Positions 16,851 to 26,060 are shown, counted from the stretch's first letter. The stretch: DNA of 64,000 bases from Streptomyces sp. NBC_01288 (GCF_035982055.1 NZ_CP108427.1:7873001-7937000); one strand, 5' to 3'. Notes: a model not told the origin generated them from the sequence alone. A program made the numbers and translations.

Positions 16851-18338
16851 TCACACGGTCATCGGGCGGTCGTACGGCCCGATGGGCGCCGGGAGTTGGG
16901 AACTTCCCGTCAGATAGCGGTCGACGGCCGCCGCCACCGCCCGTCCCTCCGCGATCGCCCACACGATCAACGACTGCCCGCGCGCCGCGTCCCCCGCGAC
17001 GAACACGCCCCGCGTACTCGTCGCGAAGTCCGCGTCCCGGGTGATCGTGCCGCGCGGCGCCATCGCCAACCTCAGTTGATCGACGAGCCCGTCCTCCCGG
17101 TCGGGCCCGGAGAACCCGAGGGCGAGCAGCACGAGATCGGCGGGCAGGCTGCGTCCGGAACCGTCCAACGGGCGCCGCTGCGCGTCGACTTCGACCAGGT
17201 GCAGGGACCGCACGTGCCCGTCCCCGGCCCCCTCGAAGTGGAGCGTCGACGCCGCGAACAGCCGCGCGTCCGCGTCCGCAGCCGGAGCCGTCTCCAGATC
17301 CCGAGCCTCCTCGTGCGCGGCCGAGAGCCGGTAGATCTTCGGATACGTCGGCCACGGCTCCGCGTTCTCGTCGCGCTCGGCGTCCGGCTGGGCGTAGATG
17401 TCCAACTGGGTTACGGACGCGGCCCCTTCACGCACCGCGGTGCCGAGACAGTCGGCCCCGGTGTCGCCGCCGCCCACGATCACGACATGCTTCCCGGCGG
17501 CGGACAGGGGAGAGGCCGCCAAGTCGCCCTCGCACACCCGGTTGGCCAGCGGCAGGTACTCCATCGCCTGGTGGATGCCGGTCAACTCACGCCCCGGTAC
17601 GGCCAGTTCACGCCACGCCGTGGCTCCGGTGGCGATCACCACGGCGTCGTAGCGCGCCCGGAGTTCGGCCGCCCCGATGTCGCGCCCGACCGTCGTCGAC
17701 GTACGGAACTTGGTGCCCTCGGCGCGCATCTGCTCAAGGCGCCGTTCCAGATGCCGTTTCTCCATCTTGAACTCGGGGATGCCGTACCGCATCAGGCCGC
17801 CGAGCCGGTCGTCTCGCTCGTACACGGCGACCGTGTGCCCGGCTCGCGTCAACTGCTGTGCCGCGGCGAGGCCGGTGGGCCCGGAGCCGATCACCGCGAC
17901 GGTCCGCCCCGACAGTCGGTCCGGTGGCCGAGGTGGCGCGAAACCGTCGGTCCAGGCGTGGTCGGCGATGGCGACCTCGACGTTCTTGATGGTGACGGCG
18001 GGCTGGTTGATGGCGAGCACGCACCCCGCCTCGCAGGGTGCCGGGCACAACCGCCCGGTGAACTCGGGGAAGTTGTTGGTGGCGTGCAGCCGGTCGGCCG
18101 CCGCGCGCCAGTCGTCCCGGCTGACCAGATCGTTCCACTCGGGGATCAGATTGCCGAGCGGGCACGCGTCGTGGCAGAACGGGACACCGCAGTCCATGCA
18201 CCGGTCGGCCTGCTTGTTGACGATCGGCAGCAGCGCGCCCGGGACGTACACCTCGTCCCAGTCACGCACCCGCTCCTCGACAGGCCTGCGGGGCCACTCC
18301 TCGCGCGGAGTGGTCATGAAACCCTTGGGATCGGCCAT
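16851..18338 (-). CDS. gltD: Glutamate synthase small subunit (NADPH-dependent), no large subunit nearby
   Basis: The 495-residue flavoprotein starts at ATG 18338 (MADPKGFMTT), behind GAGGA; an upstream ATG at 18380 is possible. It has the N-terminal iron-sulfur cysteines (CMDCGVPFCHDACPLGN, then CPAPCEAGC), the FAD motif VAVIGSGPTGLAAAQQL and the NADPH motif VVIVGGGDTGADC, ending with GVFVAGDAARGQSLIVWAI. GltD feeds electrons from NADPH to GltB, which makes glutamate from glutamine and 2-oxoglutarate. No gltB is adjacent, so it may pair with a distant GltB or serve another ferredoxin-type partner as a GltD-like oxidoreductase. Confidence 0.93.
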   Translation of the reverse strand: MADPKGFMTTPREEWPRRPVEERVRDWDEVYVPGALLPIVNKQADRCMDCGVPFCHDACPLGNLIPEWNDLVSRDDWRAAADRLHATNNFPEFTGRLCPAPCEAGCVLAINQPAVTIKNVEVAIADHAWTDGFAPPRPPDRLSGRTVAVIGSGPTGLAAAQQLTRAGHTVAVYERDDRLGGLMRYGIPEFKMEKRHLERRLEQMRAEGTKFRTSTTVGRDIGAAELRARYDAVVIATGATAWRELAVPGRELTGIHQAMEYLPLANRVCEGDLAASPLSAAGKHVVIVGGGDTGADCLGTAVREGAASVTQLDIYAQPDAERDENAEPWPTYPKIYRLSAAHEEARDLETAPAADADARLFAASTLHFEGAGDGHVRSLHLVEVDAQRRPLDGSGRSLPADLVLLALGFSGPDREDGLVDQLRLAMAPRGTITRDADFATSTRGVFVAGDAARGQSLIVWAIAEGRAVAAAVDRYLTGSSQLPAPIGPYDRPMTV

Positions 18339-18504
18339 GGCCGTCTTCCTCGCGTCCGCGTACGACAGGCCGTGCGTCATCGGGCGGCACTCTTTCAGCC
18401 ACGATAAGGCCCCTGGGCCGGGCGCGCAGAGTGGGGCGAGACGGCTTTCTCACCTGGTCCCGCGGGCCCCACCAGCGTTCGCTCAGGTGATCATGCGGTT
18501 TCTC

Positions 18505-18984
18505 TCAGGTGAGAGCCAGCATGTACACCAGCGCGGCGGCGGCCGAGGCGACCGCGCGGACGTGATTCCACATCGTCCACTCGCGCACGTACGACGGCCA
18601 GTAGGCGGCGGCCTCCGGCGTCCCCGGGTCCAGCTTCAGCAGCGCTTCGTTCCGGGGCACGTTCGCGACGAGGGTCAGCCCGAACGCGCCGAACAGATAC
18701 AGCGCGCTGCCCAGGAGCAACTCCACGGTCCCTTGGTCCGGCCACAGTACGAACGTCACCACCGCGATCACCGCGCACACCACCGCGGAACCGGCGAACA
18801 GCAGCATGAAGGCCGGCGTCATCGCCGCCGTGTTGATCGCGTTCATCGCGGCGACCCCCTGCGCGGGCGGCAACTGGGCCAGCCCTCGCATGACCAGCAC
18901 GGAGAAGGCACAGAACACCCCGGCCATCACGCCGGTCACGAGCACCCCCAGAACCGTCAGCGTCACATACGGTTCACCGATCAT
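18505..18984 (-). CDS. DUF1772 family small membrane protein
   Basis: The 159-residue protein starts at ATG 18984 and has four hydrophobic segments, beginning VTLTVLGVLVTGVMAGVFC and AAMTPAFMLLFAGSAVVCAV. The pattern, with NVPRNEALLKLDP in the third loop and WTMWNHVRAVAS near the last helix, is that of DUF1772 (anthrone oxygenase-like membrane proteins). The conserved N-x-N/W-x-x-x-N-H residues may form an active site in the membrane. The specific reaction is unknown. Confidence 0.85.
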   Translation of the reverse strand: MIGEPYVTLTVLGVLVTGVMAGVFCAFSVLVMRGLAQLPPAQGVAAMNAINTAAMTPAFMLLFAGSAVVCAVIAVVTFVLWPDQGTVELLLGSALYLFGAFGLTLVANVPRNEALLKLDPGTPEAAAYWPSYVREWTMWNHVRAVASAAAALVYMLALT

Positions 18985-19125
18985 GCCGACATCAACTCCC
19001 GCCCGTAGACCCGAGATCCTGCCCACCACCGACCACCGGGACAAGTCAACCCCGCCCTTGACCGGGTCACCATGGCCGAGAATCGCCGGGGCATACGCGG
19101 ACGTCCACGAGGCCCTCCGGGGCGA

Positions 19126-19198
19126 CGACGGCACACTCCGGGCCGGTGACGGCCCCTTTCGGGCCGCTGGCGACGGCGCACTCCGGGTCGGTGACGGC
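19126..19198. repeat. Two 28-bp near-identical direct repeats
   Basis: The segment CGACGGCRCACTCCGGGYCG plus GTGACGGC occurs at 19126-19153 and 19171-19198, 45 bp apart and differing at two positions. It lies between the DUF1772 gene start and the end of the DUF2293 gene. No reading frame across it looks genuine; the apparent repeat peptide is probably a by-product. Function unknown. Confidence 0.5.
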
Positions 19199-19251
19199 GC
19201 CGTCCGGGGTGACGACGGCGTGCTGGGCAACCGGGTTCCCTGCCACCCTCC

Positions 19252-20031
19252 TCACCCGGCCTCCGCGTTCGCTGGGACATCCGCCTCCGCCTCCTCCCTC
19301 TTCTCCGTTTGAACCCCGCCCTCCCGCCACCCCCGTAGAACCCCCTCCACCCCCACCGAGATCCGCCGCCGTGCCTCATGTCGAGGCACCCCACTCATCA
19401 GCAACTGGTCGTAGGGCGTGTCCACATGCCTTACGGAAGCCACCACCGCCGAGACCACCGCGCCCTCGGACAACGCCCGCCCCGCCGCACTCCGCCCCAC
19501 CCGCCCGCTGCCCCGCGCCGAGGCATGCGCGGCGACGGCCCGGGCCCGCGCCTCGGGGCAGCCGGGGAACAGCCGTCGTATCTCCGCCGCGAACGCCTCC
19601 GTGAACCGCACGTCCTGCGCGGCCCGCCGCACCGCGTCCCGCACCCGGCGCCGCCGCCGCGCCTCCGCGTCCGCGAGGCACCGCTCCTCGGCCCGCGCCA
19701 GCCCCGCCTCCTCGACGAGGACACCCTGCCGCTCGTACCGGCCCCGCCGCCGGTCGAACCGCACCACCACCGCCGACAGCCCACTCTCCTCCCGCGCCCT
19801 GCGCGTCAACGCCGTGTCGCCGCGCGGCAGGAACACCAGATGCCCGAGATCCACACAGTCGAGACACCGCGGCACCCCACCCTCGACGACCAGCAACGCC
19901 AACGGCCCCCGACGACACCCGGCACAGTGCCGCTTCCTGAGCGGTTGAACAACGAGCGGTCCACTACGGGTCGGTGGAGTCGCGAGCGATGCCGTACGAG
20001 CTGTGCCAGCCATGCGAGCCATGCGAGCCAT
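19252..20031 (-). CDS. DUF2293 domain protein with N-terminal zinc-ribbon-like motif
   Basis: The ~259-residue basic protein starts at one of three closely spaced ATGs (20031, 20022, 20013), of which 20031 is the first behind AGGAGG. Residues ~25-65 have HCAGC...PRCLDC, a possible zinc knuckle. An Arg/Ala-rich helical region follows, then the DUF2293 core (FTEAFAAEIRRLFPGCPEARARAVAAHA and a C-terminal HEARRRISVGVEGVL). The high Arg content suggests nucleic acid contact. Function is unknown; the annotation rests on family resemblance. Confidence 0.7.
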   Translation of the reverse strand: MARMARMAGTARTASLATPPTRSGPLVVQPLRKRHCAGCRRGPLALLVVEGGVPRCLDCVDLGHLVFLPRGDTALTRRAREESGLSAVVVRFDRRRGRYERQGVLVEEAGLARAEERCLADAEARRRRRVRDAVRRAAQDVRFTEAFAAEIRRLFPGCPEARARAVAAHASARGSGRVGRSAAGRALSEGAVVSAVVASVRHVDTPYDQLLMSGVPRHEARRRISVGVEGVLRGWREGGVQTEKREEAEADVPANAEAG

Positions 20032-20165
20032 ATGAGGAGCATTCCCTCCTGCTGTGCGCCTCTCTCCTGTTCCTCCCGCCGCCCGCGCCCGGAGCGAGAC
20101 CCGCCTCCCGCAACTCCTCGCAGCCATCAGCCGCCCGTCGCACCCTGATCGCCGCCTGCCGCATC

Positions 20166-20807
20166 ATGGTCCCTGTGCGACTGGAAGCGATCACCTGGGA
20201 CCGGCTCGGCGACCTCCTGGCCGAGCGTCTGCTCGACCTGAAGCCGGCCGACGGCAGCCCCTGGCCGCGGGTCGCCTTCGACGGTGCCCCGGCGGGTCAC
20301 CCCGGCGACCTCGCCGAGCGCGTCTCGGAGGCGCTGCGCGTACGCGGCCGGTCTTCGCTCGTCGTCGCCACCGAGGGGTTTCTGCGCCCCGCCTCGCTGC
20401 GTCTGGAGTACGGGCGCCAGGACGTCGAGGCGTACTACGACGGCTGGTTCGACACCCGTGCCCTGTGGCGCGAGGTCTTCGGCCCGCTCGAACCGGACGG
20501 CGACGGCCGCGTCCTGCCCGACCTGTGGGACCCGGTCGCCGACCGCGCCACCCGCAGCCCCTACGTCCAACTCCCGCCCGGCGCCGTCCTGTTGCTGCAC
20601 GGCCCCCTCCTCCTTCGGCACTGGTTCCCCTTCGACCTGACCGTCCACGTCCTCCTCTCACCGGGCGCCCTGCGCCGCCGAACCCCCGAGCCCGAGCACT
20701 GGACCCTCCCCGTCTTCGAGCGTTACGAGGACGAGACCGACCCGGCCGGCACGGCGGACGTCCTGGTACGCGCCGACGATCCGCGTCACCCGGCGTGGAA
20801 CGGCTGA
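20166..20807 (+). CDS. Uridine kinase-like protein without a recognisable P-loop
   Basis: The 213-residue protein starts at ATG 20166, with GTG 20175 as alternative. It resembles the Streptomyces proteins annotated as uridine kinase: LEYGRQDVEAYYDGWFDTRALWREVF, then LPDLWDPVADRATRSPYVQLPPGAVLLLHGPLLL and a final VRADDPRHPAWNG. At the expected phosphate-binding loop the sequence is RVAFDGAPAGHPGDLAERV, which lacks the GxxxxGKS/T signature. The fold is probably kinase-like but ATP phosphoryl transfer is doubtful. Confidence 0.7.
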   Translation: MVPVRLEAITWDRLGDLLAERLLDLKPADGSPWPRVAFDGAPAGHPGDLAERVSEALRVRGRSSLVVATEGFLRPASLRLEYGRQDVEAYYDGWFDTRALWREVFGPLEPDGDGRVLPDLWDPVADRATRSPYVQLPPGAVLLLHGPLLLRHWFPFDLTVHVLLSPGALRRRTPEPEHWTLPVFERYEDETDPAGTADVLVRADDPRHPAWNG

Positions 20808-20812
20808 GCCAC

Positions 20813-20863
20813 GGACTCGGTGAGTCCCGTGGGACCCGGGGTGTCGTGGGATTCACCGAGTCC
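20813..20863 (+). terminator. Stem-loop downstream of the kinase-like gene
   Basis: GGACTCGGTGA (20813-20823) pairs perfectly with TCACCGAGTCC (20853-20863). Inside the loop a second hairpin, GTCCC-GT-GGGAC, lies at 20824-20835. No U-tract follows, as is usual in Streptomyces. It starts five bases after the stop codon of the upstream gene, so termination or 3' end protection is likely. Confidence 0.6.
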
Positions 20864-20984
20864 GGCACACCGGAAGTCGTGACCGTCCGGGTGCGTTCCC
20901 CCGGCCGCGCGGCGAGAATGTAGGGCGCCGGGACTAGCGGAACGTTCTGTGCCGCGCCGGCCGTCCGGCACCGGGAGGTACTTC

Positions 20985-21413
20985 ATGACCACCGCCGGAG
21001 ACATCATGCACCGGGGCGCCCAGTGGATCCCCGCCCATGAAACCCTGGACCGCGCCGCCCAGCTGATGCGCGAACTGGGCGTCGGGGCTCTGCCCATCAG
21101 CGACGAGAACGAACGGCTCTGCGGCATCCTCACCGACCGGGACATCGTCGTCGGCTGTGTGGCCATGGGCCACGACCCGGCCAAGATCACCGCGGGCGAG
21201 ATGGCCCAGGGCACCCCCCGCTGGATCGACTCCGGCGCCGATGTCGGCGAGGTGCTCCAGGAGATGCAGGGACACCAGATCCGCCGGCTCCCCGTCATCG
21301 AGAACAAACGCCTCGTCGGCATGATCAGCGAGGCCGACCTGGCCCAGCATCTGACGGAGGAACAGCTCGCCGGCTGGGTCGAGAGCGTCTACGCCCGGAG
21401 CGGCATGCGCTGA
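20985..21413 (+). CDS. CBS-domain pair protein
   Basis: The 142-residue protein starts at ATG 20985 with GGGAGGT 6 bp upstream. It is just two CBS motifs in tandem: AGDIMHRGAQWIPAHETLDR...GVGALPISDENERLCGILTDRDIV, and GTPRWIDSGADVGEVLQEM...IRRLPVIENKRLVGMISEADLA. CBS pairs bind adenine nucleotides or SAM and usually regulate a partner protein. As a stand-alone protein it may sense energy status or stress. It converges on the corA gene 84 bp away. Confidence 0.92.
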   Translation: MTTAGDIMHRGAQWIPAHETLDRAAQLMRELGVGALPISDENERLCGILTDRDIVVGCVAMGHDPAKITAGEMAQGTPRWIDSGADVGEVLQEMQGHQIRRLPVIENKRLVGMISEADLAQHLTEEQLAGWVESVYARSGMR

Positions 21414-21497
21414 ACCGCCGGGCGGTGCCGGGCGCTGAACCGCCGGACCCTTTCCCGGTACTGCGTGCCGGACCGCTTCCGGTTCAGCGGCTGCCGT

Positions 21498-22625
21498 TCA
21501 CAGCCAGCCGTTGCGCCGGAAGCCCCGGTACAGCGCCAGACACGCCACGGTTATCACGCCGATGACCAGGGGATAGCCGAACCGCCAGTGCAGCTCCGGC
21601 ATGTGGTCGAAGTTCATGCCGTACACACCGCACACCATCGTCGGTACGGCGATCACCGCGGCCCAGGCCGTGATCTTCCGCATGTCCTCGTTCTGCGCGA
21701 CCGTCACCTGGGCGAGGTGCGCCTGCAGAATCGAGTTGAGCAGTTCGTCGAAGGACGCGATCTGCTCCTTCGCGCGCAGCAGATGGTCGGAGACGTCCCG
21801 GAAGTAGGCCTGTATCTCCGGTCCGATCACCCGCATCGGCCGGGTGGCGAGCTCCTCCAGCGGGCGGCTGAGGGGGACGACCGCCCGCTTCAACTCCAGG
21901 AGTTCACGCTTGAGTTGGTAGATACGGCCCGGGTCCGCCCGCGCGCCGTTCTCCGCGAACACGTCCGTCTCCACCTGGTCGATGTCCGCCTGTACCGAGT
22001 CCGTGACGCTCAGATAGTCGTCGACCACATGGTCCGCGATCGCGTGCAGCACCGCGGCCGGTCCCTTGGCGAGCTGCCGCGGGTTCGACTCCAACTCCTC
22101 GCGCAGCGGCCCCAGGGAGCCGTGCCGTCCGTGCCGCACCGTGATGACGAACTCGGCGCCGACGAACACCATGATCTCGCCGGTGTCCACGACCTCGCTC
22201 GTCGCCGTCAGCTTCTCGTGCTCGACGTAGCAGACCGTCTTGAACACCGCGAACAGTGTCTCGCCGTAGCGCTCCACCTTGGGGCGCTGATGGGCCTCGA
22301 TCGCGTCCTCGACCGCCAGCGGGTGCAGGTCGAAGAGCTCGGCGATGCCCGCGAACTCGTCGTTCGTCGGCTCGTGCAGGCCGAGCCAGACGAAGCCGTC
22401 CTCCTTCTTGCGCACCCGCTCGACGGTGTCCACCAGATCGCCGGCGACGGGGATGCGGACGCCGTCCTGATACGTGACGCACTTCACCACCGAGGAGCCC
22501 AGCGGTGACCGGGCATGGTGGCTCAGGTCGACCCGGGGGCGTCGCCGGGCCAGCCGTGCCACCTTGCGGAGGCCGCCGACCCTGCCGAGGCCCGTGACCT
22601 TCCGAAGATTCCCTGCCATGGACAT
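21498..22625 (-). CDS. corA: CorA-type magnesium/cobalt transport protein
   Basis: The 375-residue protein starts at ATG 22625 (MSMAGNL) with AAGGAG 6 bp upstream. A large cytoplasmic N-terminal domain (alpha/beta, with long acidic and helical segments around VETDVFAEN and YQLKRELLELKRAV) leads to two C-terminal transmembrane helices. The signature YGMNFDHMPEL between them is the CorA GMN filter. It forms a pentameric Mg2+ channel in characterised members. The first ~40 residues are basic and variable. There is no visible Mg2+-sensing leader. Confidence 0.93.
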   Translation of the reverse strand: MSMAGNLRKVTGLGRVGGLRKVARLARRRPRVDLSHHARSPLGSSVVKCVTYQDGVRIPVAGDLVDTVERVRKKEDGFVWLGLHEPTNDEFAGIAELFDLHPLAVEDAIEAHQRPKVERYGETLFAVFKTVCYVEHEKLTATSEVVDTGEIMVFVGAEFVITVRHGRHGSLGPLREELESNPRQLAKGPAAVLHAIADHVVDDYLSVTDSVQADIDQVETDVFAENGARADPGRIYQLKRELLELKRAVVPLSRPLEELATRPMRVIGPEIQAYFRDVSDHLLRAKEQIASFDELLNSILQAHLAQVTVAQNEDMRKITAWAAVIAVPTMVCGVYGMNFDHMPELHWRFGYPLVIGVITVACLALYRGFRRNGWL

Positions 22626-22896
22626 CCGGCTCTCCTTGCGTGGATCCCCTCGCATCGCATTTCTGCGCCTTGGCGTGCCAGTTTGCCAGGCCGACGTGAG
22701 CCGCGGGTAAGCCTGTGGGAACGGAATCCTCCGCTTTGTTCCCGGCTGTGGACGAAGCCGTGGACGAACCGGTGCACGGTCGCGACAAGGGTGTGGTCGG
22801 CCGGAGCTCCGCCCGCGCCGAACCGGAGTTTCGCCCCGCCCGACAACCGGAGCGTCGCCCCCTGTCGACAAGCGGGGCAACTGGGATGATCGCGGC

Positions 22897-23691
22897 ATGA
22901 CGCGATCCGACGGGTATCTCCTCGACAACCGGCAGTCCGAGGCGGGACAGCGCTTCGACGCCTTCGCCACGCTCTTCGACCCCACGACGTTCCGGCACCT
23001 GGAGGGGTTCGGCGTCGGACCCGGCTGGCGCGTCTGGGAAGTCGGCGTCGGCGGCACCTCGGTGGTGTCCTGGCTGGCCAAGAAGGTCGGGCCGACGGGG
23101 AAGGTCGTGGCGACCGACATCGACACGTCCCAGGTCGCCTCGGCAGCCCGCCCGCCGGTCGAGGTGCGCGTCCACGACGTCGGCGCCGAGGAACCGCCGG
23201 GGGAGGGCTTCGACCTCGTGCACGCCCGGCTCGTCCTCGTCCATGTCCCGGACCGGGAGCGGGCGTTGCGTTCGATGATCAAGTCCCTGCGTTCCGGCGG
23301 CCGCCTGCTGATCGAGGACGCCGACCCGGCCCTCCAGCCCCTGCTCTGCCCCGACGAGCACGGCCCCGAGCAACAACTCGCGAACCGCCTCCGCCACGGC
23401 TTCCGCAAGCTCCTCGCCGACCGCGGCGCCGACCTCTCCTACGGCCGCCGACTCCCGCGCCTGCTCCGCGAGGCCGGCCTGCGCCGGGTCGAGGCCGACG
23501 CGTACTTCCCGGTCACCTCACCGGCCTGCGCCGCGCTGGAGTCCGCCACGGTCCGCCAGATCCGCGGCCAACTCGTCACCGCGGGCCTGGCCACGGACGA
23601 GGACATCGACCGCCACCTGGCCAATGTCGCCTCCGGCACGATGGATCTGGCTACGGCTCCGATGATCTCGGCTTGGGGGCGGAAGGCCTAG
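22897..23691 (+). CDS. SAM-dependent methyltransferase
   Basis: The 264-residue class I methyltransferase has WEVGVGGTSVVSWLAKKVG as SAM-binding loop at about residues 48-66, VVATDIDTSQ as the acidic motif, and FDLVHARLVLVHVPDRERAL as the post-core segment. The order fits small-molecule (UbiE/arsenite-like) methyltransferases. The N-terminal YLLDNRQSEAGQRFDAF is common in the Streptomyces family. It is flanked by a divergent corA gene and an empty region, so no pathway is indicated. Substrate unknown. Confidence 0.87.
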   Translation: MTRSDGYLLDNRQSEAGQRFDAFATLFDPTTFRHLEGFGVGPGWRVWEVGVGGTSVVSWLAKKVGPTGKVVATDIDTSQVASAARPPVEVRVHDVGAEEPPGEGFDLVHARLVLVHVPDRERALRSMIKSLRSGGRLLIEDADPALQPLLCPDEHGPEQQLANRLRHGFRKLLADRGADLSYGRRLPRLLREAGLRRVEADAYFPVTSPACAALESATVRQIRGQLVTAGLATDEDIDRHLANVASGTMDLATAPMISAWGRKA

Positions 23692-24140
23692 GCGGGGGGC
23701 GGGAGTTGAAGGTGGGTGCCGGTGCCGGTGCCGGTGCCGGTGCCGGTGCCGGTGGGCAGTGGGCTTTCGGGCTGGGGTGGGCGTTTGTCTGACGTGGGTG
23801 GACGGACGTCGCGGGCTCGGGCACGCGCCGGGGGCGCGGTTCCTCCGGGCAGATGACGTCGGCCGGACGCATCTGTCACTCACTCCCGCCAAGTGCCGCC
23901 GTCGGCCGCGCTGTTGTCCGGCAGCGGGTTGCCGCCGGCAGCCTGACACCGACCGTCAGTGGGTCCGGTGGCGATCACCGTGGACCCGACATCCGCTGCT
24001 GGTAGGCCTGTCGCTGTCGCCGTCTGCCCAGCCCGCGCGGCCTCTGCCCAACACCGGCGACCGTCGGCCGCGTACACAAGAGCACCCCGCTCCGCACCGG
24101 CGGCCGCCAACCGGGTACCAGCAACCGTCTCCAGCGACTG
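23692..24140. other. Intergenic region of about 450 bp
   Basis: No gene is supported here. It begins with a six-copy hexanucleotide tract (see the repeat entry). The remainder is GC-rich with short frames in all directions that lack ribosome binding sites and recognisable products. It separates a methyltransferase gene from the convergent psuK gene. Confidence 0.4.
23715..23755. repeat. Hexanucleotide tract (GGTGCC)6
   Basis: Six perfect copies of GGTGCC run from 23715 to 23750, followed by GGTGG. It starts 24 bp after the stop codon of the methyltransferase. Such tracts are prone to slippage and can vary in copy number between strains. There is no sign that it is translated. Confidence 0.85.
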
Positions 24141-25055
24141 TCACCCCCGCCCAGGCGGTCGCCCTCCCACCAGTTCCACCGCCCGAGCCCCCGCCCGGCA
24201 CCCCTCCCGTGCGGCCTTCTCCGGATCGGCGCCGGTCAGCAGCGTTGCGAGGAACGCCCCCGTGAAGGCGTCCCCCGCTCCCGTGGTGTCCAGGGGAACA
24301 GCCGGCTCGGCCGGTACGCGTGCGTGGACTGTGCCCGAGTGGGCGACCAGGGCTCCCTCGGCGCCCTGCTTGGTAATCACCAGGGGGACATGACGGCTCA
24401 GCTTGGCCGCCGCGTCCGCCGGGTCGGGCAACCCCGTGAGCAGGCACGCCTCGTCACGGTTCGGCAGCAGGACGTCCACCCCCTCGACGAGCGCCAGGAA
24501 GCGGTCGACGCCCAGCTCCACCAGGAACCCCGCCGACGCCGGATCCAGACTCACCGGCACCCCACGCGCGCGTGCCGACTCCACCGCCACGTACGCCAAC
24601 GCCCGGCCCGGCTCGGAGAACAGCAGATAGCCCGACAGATGCAGCCGTACGACGCCGTCCAGCAGCGAGTCCGACCAGTCCTCGGGGCCGAGCCGTAGGG
24701 CCGCTCCACTGTCGGTGACGAGCGTCCGCTCGGCCGAAGCGCCCGTGTCGACCAGACAGATCACCGTCGCGGTCGCGGCCTCCGGATCGACCACGAGCCG
24801 GGGCCGCACCCCGGAGGCGACCAACTCCCGCTCGTGCCACGCCGCCGAGTCCGCACCCACACGACCGAGCAGCCGCACGTCCGTGCAGCCCCAATGGGCC
24901 GCCCAGCACGCCACGTTGGCGCCCGCGCCGCCCGGCACCGTGCGGATCGCGGCGGCGGTGTCGGTACCCGGGGCGAGCGGCCCCCGGTGTCGGGCGACGA
25001 CGTCCGTGACGACGTCCCCGACGACCAGGAGGGCGCCGTTCGCCTCGGTCGTCAT
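24141..25055 (-). CDS. psuK: PfkB-family carbohydrate kinase, probable pseudouridine kinase
   Basis: The 304-residue ribokinase-like protein has VVGDVVTDVVARH and TVPGGAGANVACWAAHWG (first PfkB signature) and LDTTGAGDAFTGAFLATL (second signature with the catalytic Asp). Its ATG overlaps the TGA of the upstream psuG by 4 bp (ATGA), so the genes are co-translated. PsuK phosphorylates pseudouridine to its 5'-phosphate, which PsuG then splits to uracil and ribose 5-phosphate. Substrate assignment rests on the psuG neighbour. There is no uptake gene adjacent. Confidence 0.85.
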   Translation of the reverse strand: MTTEANGALLVVGDVVTDVVARHRGPLAPGTDTAAAIRTVPGGAGANVACWAAHWGCTDVRLLGRVGADSAAWHERELVASGVRPRLVVDPEAATATVICLVDTGASAERTLVTDSGAALRLGPEDWSDSLLDGVVRLHLSGYLLFSEPGRALAYVAVESARARGVPVSLDPASAGFLVELGVDRFLALVEGVDVLLPNRDEACLLTGLPDPADAAAKLSRHVPLVITKQGAEGALVAHSGTVHARVPAEPAVPLDTTGAGDAFTGAFLATLLTGADPEKAAREGCRAGARAVELVGGRPPGRG

Positions 25056-25963
25056 GCCTCCTCGGCCCACGCCGCCGCGATCCGTCCAGCCAGCCGTACG
25101 TTGCCGCGCACGGCCGCCAGGTTGGCGCTCAGCGAGGCACCGTCGGTGTGCTCCACCAGGTAGCCGAGCAGGAACGGGGTGACCGCCTGCCCGGTGACGC
25201 CCTCCGCCTCGCACGCGTGCAGCGCGTCGGCGAGCACACGCGCGTGCAGCCCGGGATCCAACTGCTCTTCCTCGGGCACCGGATTGGCGACGATCAGCGT
25301 CGACTCCGGGGCGTCCAGCGCGTCCTGCGCCCGCATCACGGCCGCGACCTGCTCCGGGGTCTCCAGCGTCCAGTCCACCGGATAGCCGGAGTCGGAGAGG
25401 TAGAAGCCGGGGAAGCGGTCCGTGCCGTAGCCGGCGACCGCAACTCCCAGTGTCTCCAGGCGTTGCAGGGTCGCCGGCACGTCCAGGATCGACTTCACGC
25501 CGGCGCACACGACCGTGATCCGGGTGGACGCCAGCAGCCCCAGGTCGGCGGACTCGTCCTGGGTCACCGTCCACTCCCGGTGCACCCCGCCGAGCCCCCC
25601 GGTCGCGAACACCCGGATGCCCGCCCGCGCCGCCAGCAGCGCCGTGGCCGACACCGTGGTCGCCCCGCTGGCCCCGGCCGCCACCGCGAGCGGCAGGTCA
25701 CGGTGGCCCAGCTTGCGGATCCCGTCCTCGTTGGCGACGCGCTCCAACTGCTCCTTGTCCAGGCCGACATGGGGCCGCCCGTCCAGCACGGCGATCGTCG
25801 CGGGTACGGCCCCCTCCTGCCGTACCGCCGCCTCCAGCTCCAGCGCGACCCTCAGGTTGCGCGGGCGGGGCAGCCCGTGCGCGATGATCGTCGACTCCAG
25901 GGCCACCACGGGTCGACGCGCGTCGATCGCCTCGCGTACTTCCTCGGACACCACCAGCACCAC
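25052..25963 (-). CDS. psuG: Pseudouridine-5'-phosphate glycosidase
   Basis: The 303-residue protein matches the PsuG family along its length: VVALESTIIAHGLPRPRNL near the N-terminus, GATTVSATALLAARAGIRVFATGGLGGVHR split by conserved loops, VVCAGVKSILDVPATLQRLETLGV, and a C-terminal GQAVTPFLLGYLVEHT. The Glu and Lys residues used in Schiff-base cleavage lie in these motifs. It cleaves the C-C glycosidic bond of pseudouridine 5'-phosphate, salvaging RNA-derived modified nucleoside. It is first in a two-gene unit with psuK. Confidence 0.93.
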   Translation of the reverse strand: MVLVVSEEVREAIDARRPVVALESTIIAHGLPRPRNLRVALELEAAVRQEGAVPATIAVLDGRPHVGLDKEQLERVANEDGIRKLGHRDLPLAVAAGASGATTVSATALLAARAGIRVFATGGLGGVHREWTVTQDESADLGLLASTRITVVCAGVKSILDVPATLQRLETLGVAVAGYGTDRFPGFYLSDSGYPVDWTLETPEQVAAVMRAQDALDAPESTLIVANPVPEEEQLDPGLHARVLADALHACEAEGVTGQAVTPFLLGYLVEHTDGASLSANLAAVRGNVRLAGRIAAAWAEEA

Positions 25964-26060
25964 GCGCCTCCTGTCGTTCGGTCTTCCCTCATCCCTGGCG
26001 GGTGCCGGGCCTGGTCAAACCCTCGCGGACTGTGGGGGACACCACCAGCGGTCGACGTGG

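Noticed and set aside
23715..23755. (GGTGCC)6 considered as a CRISPR-like or regulatory array
   Set aside because: It is a simple hexanucleotide tract without spacers or associated genes.
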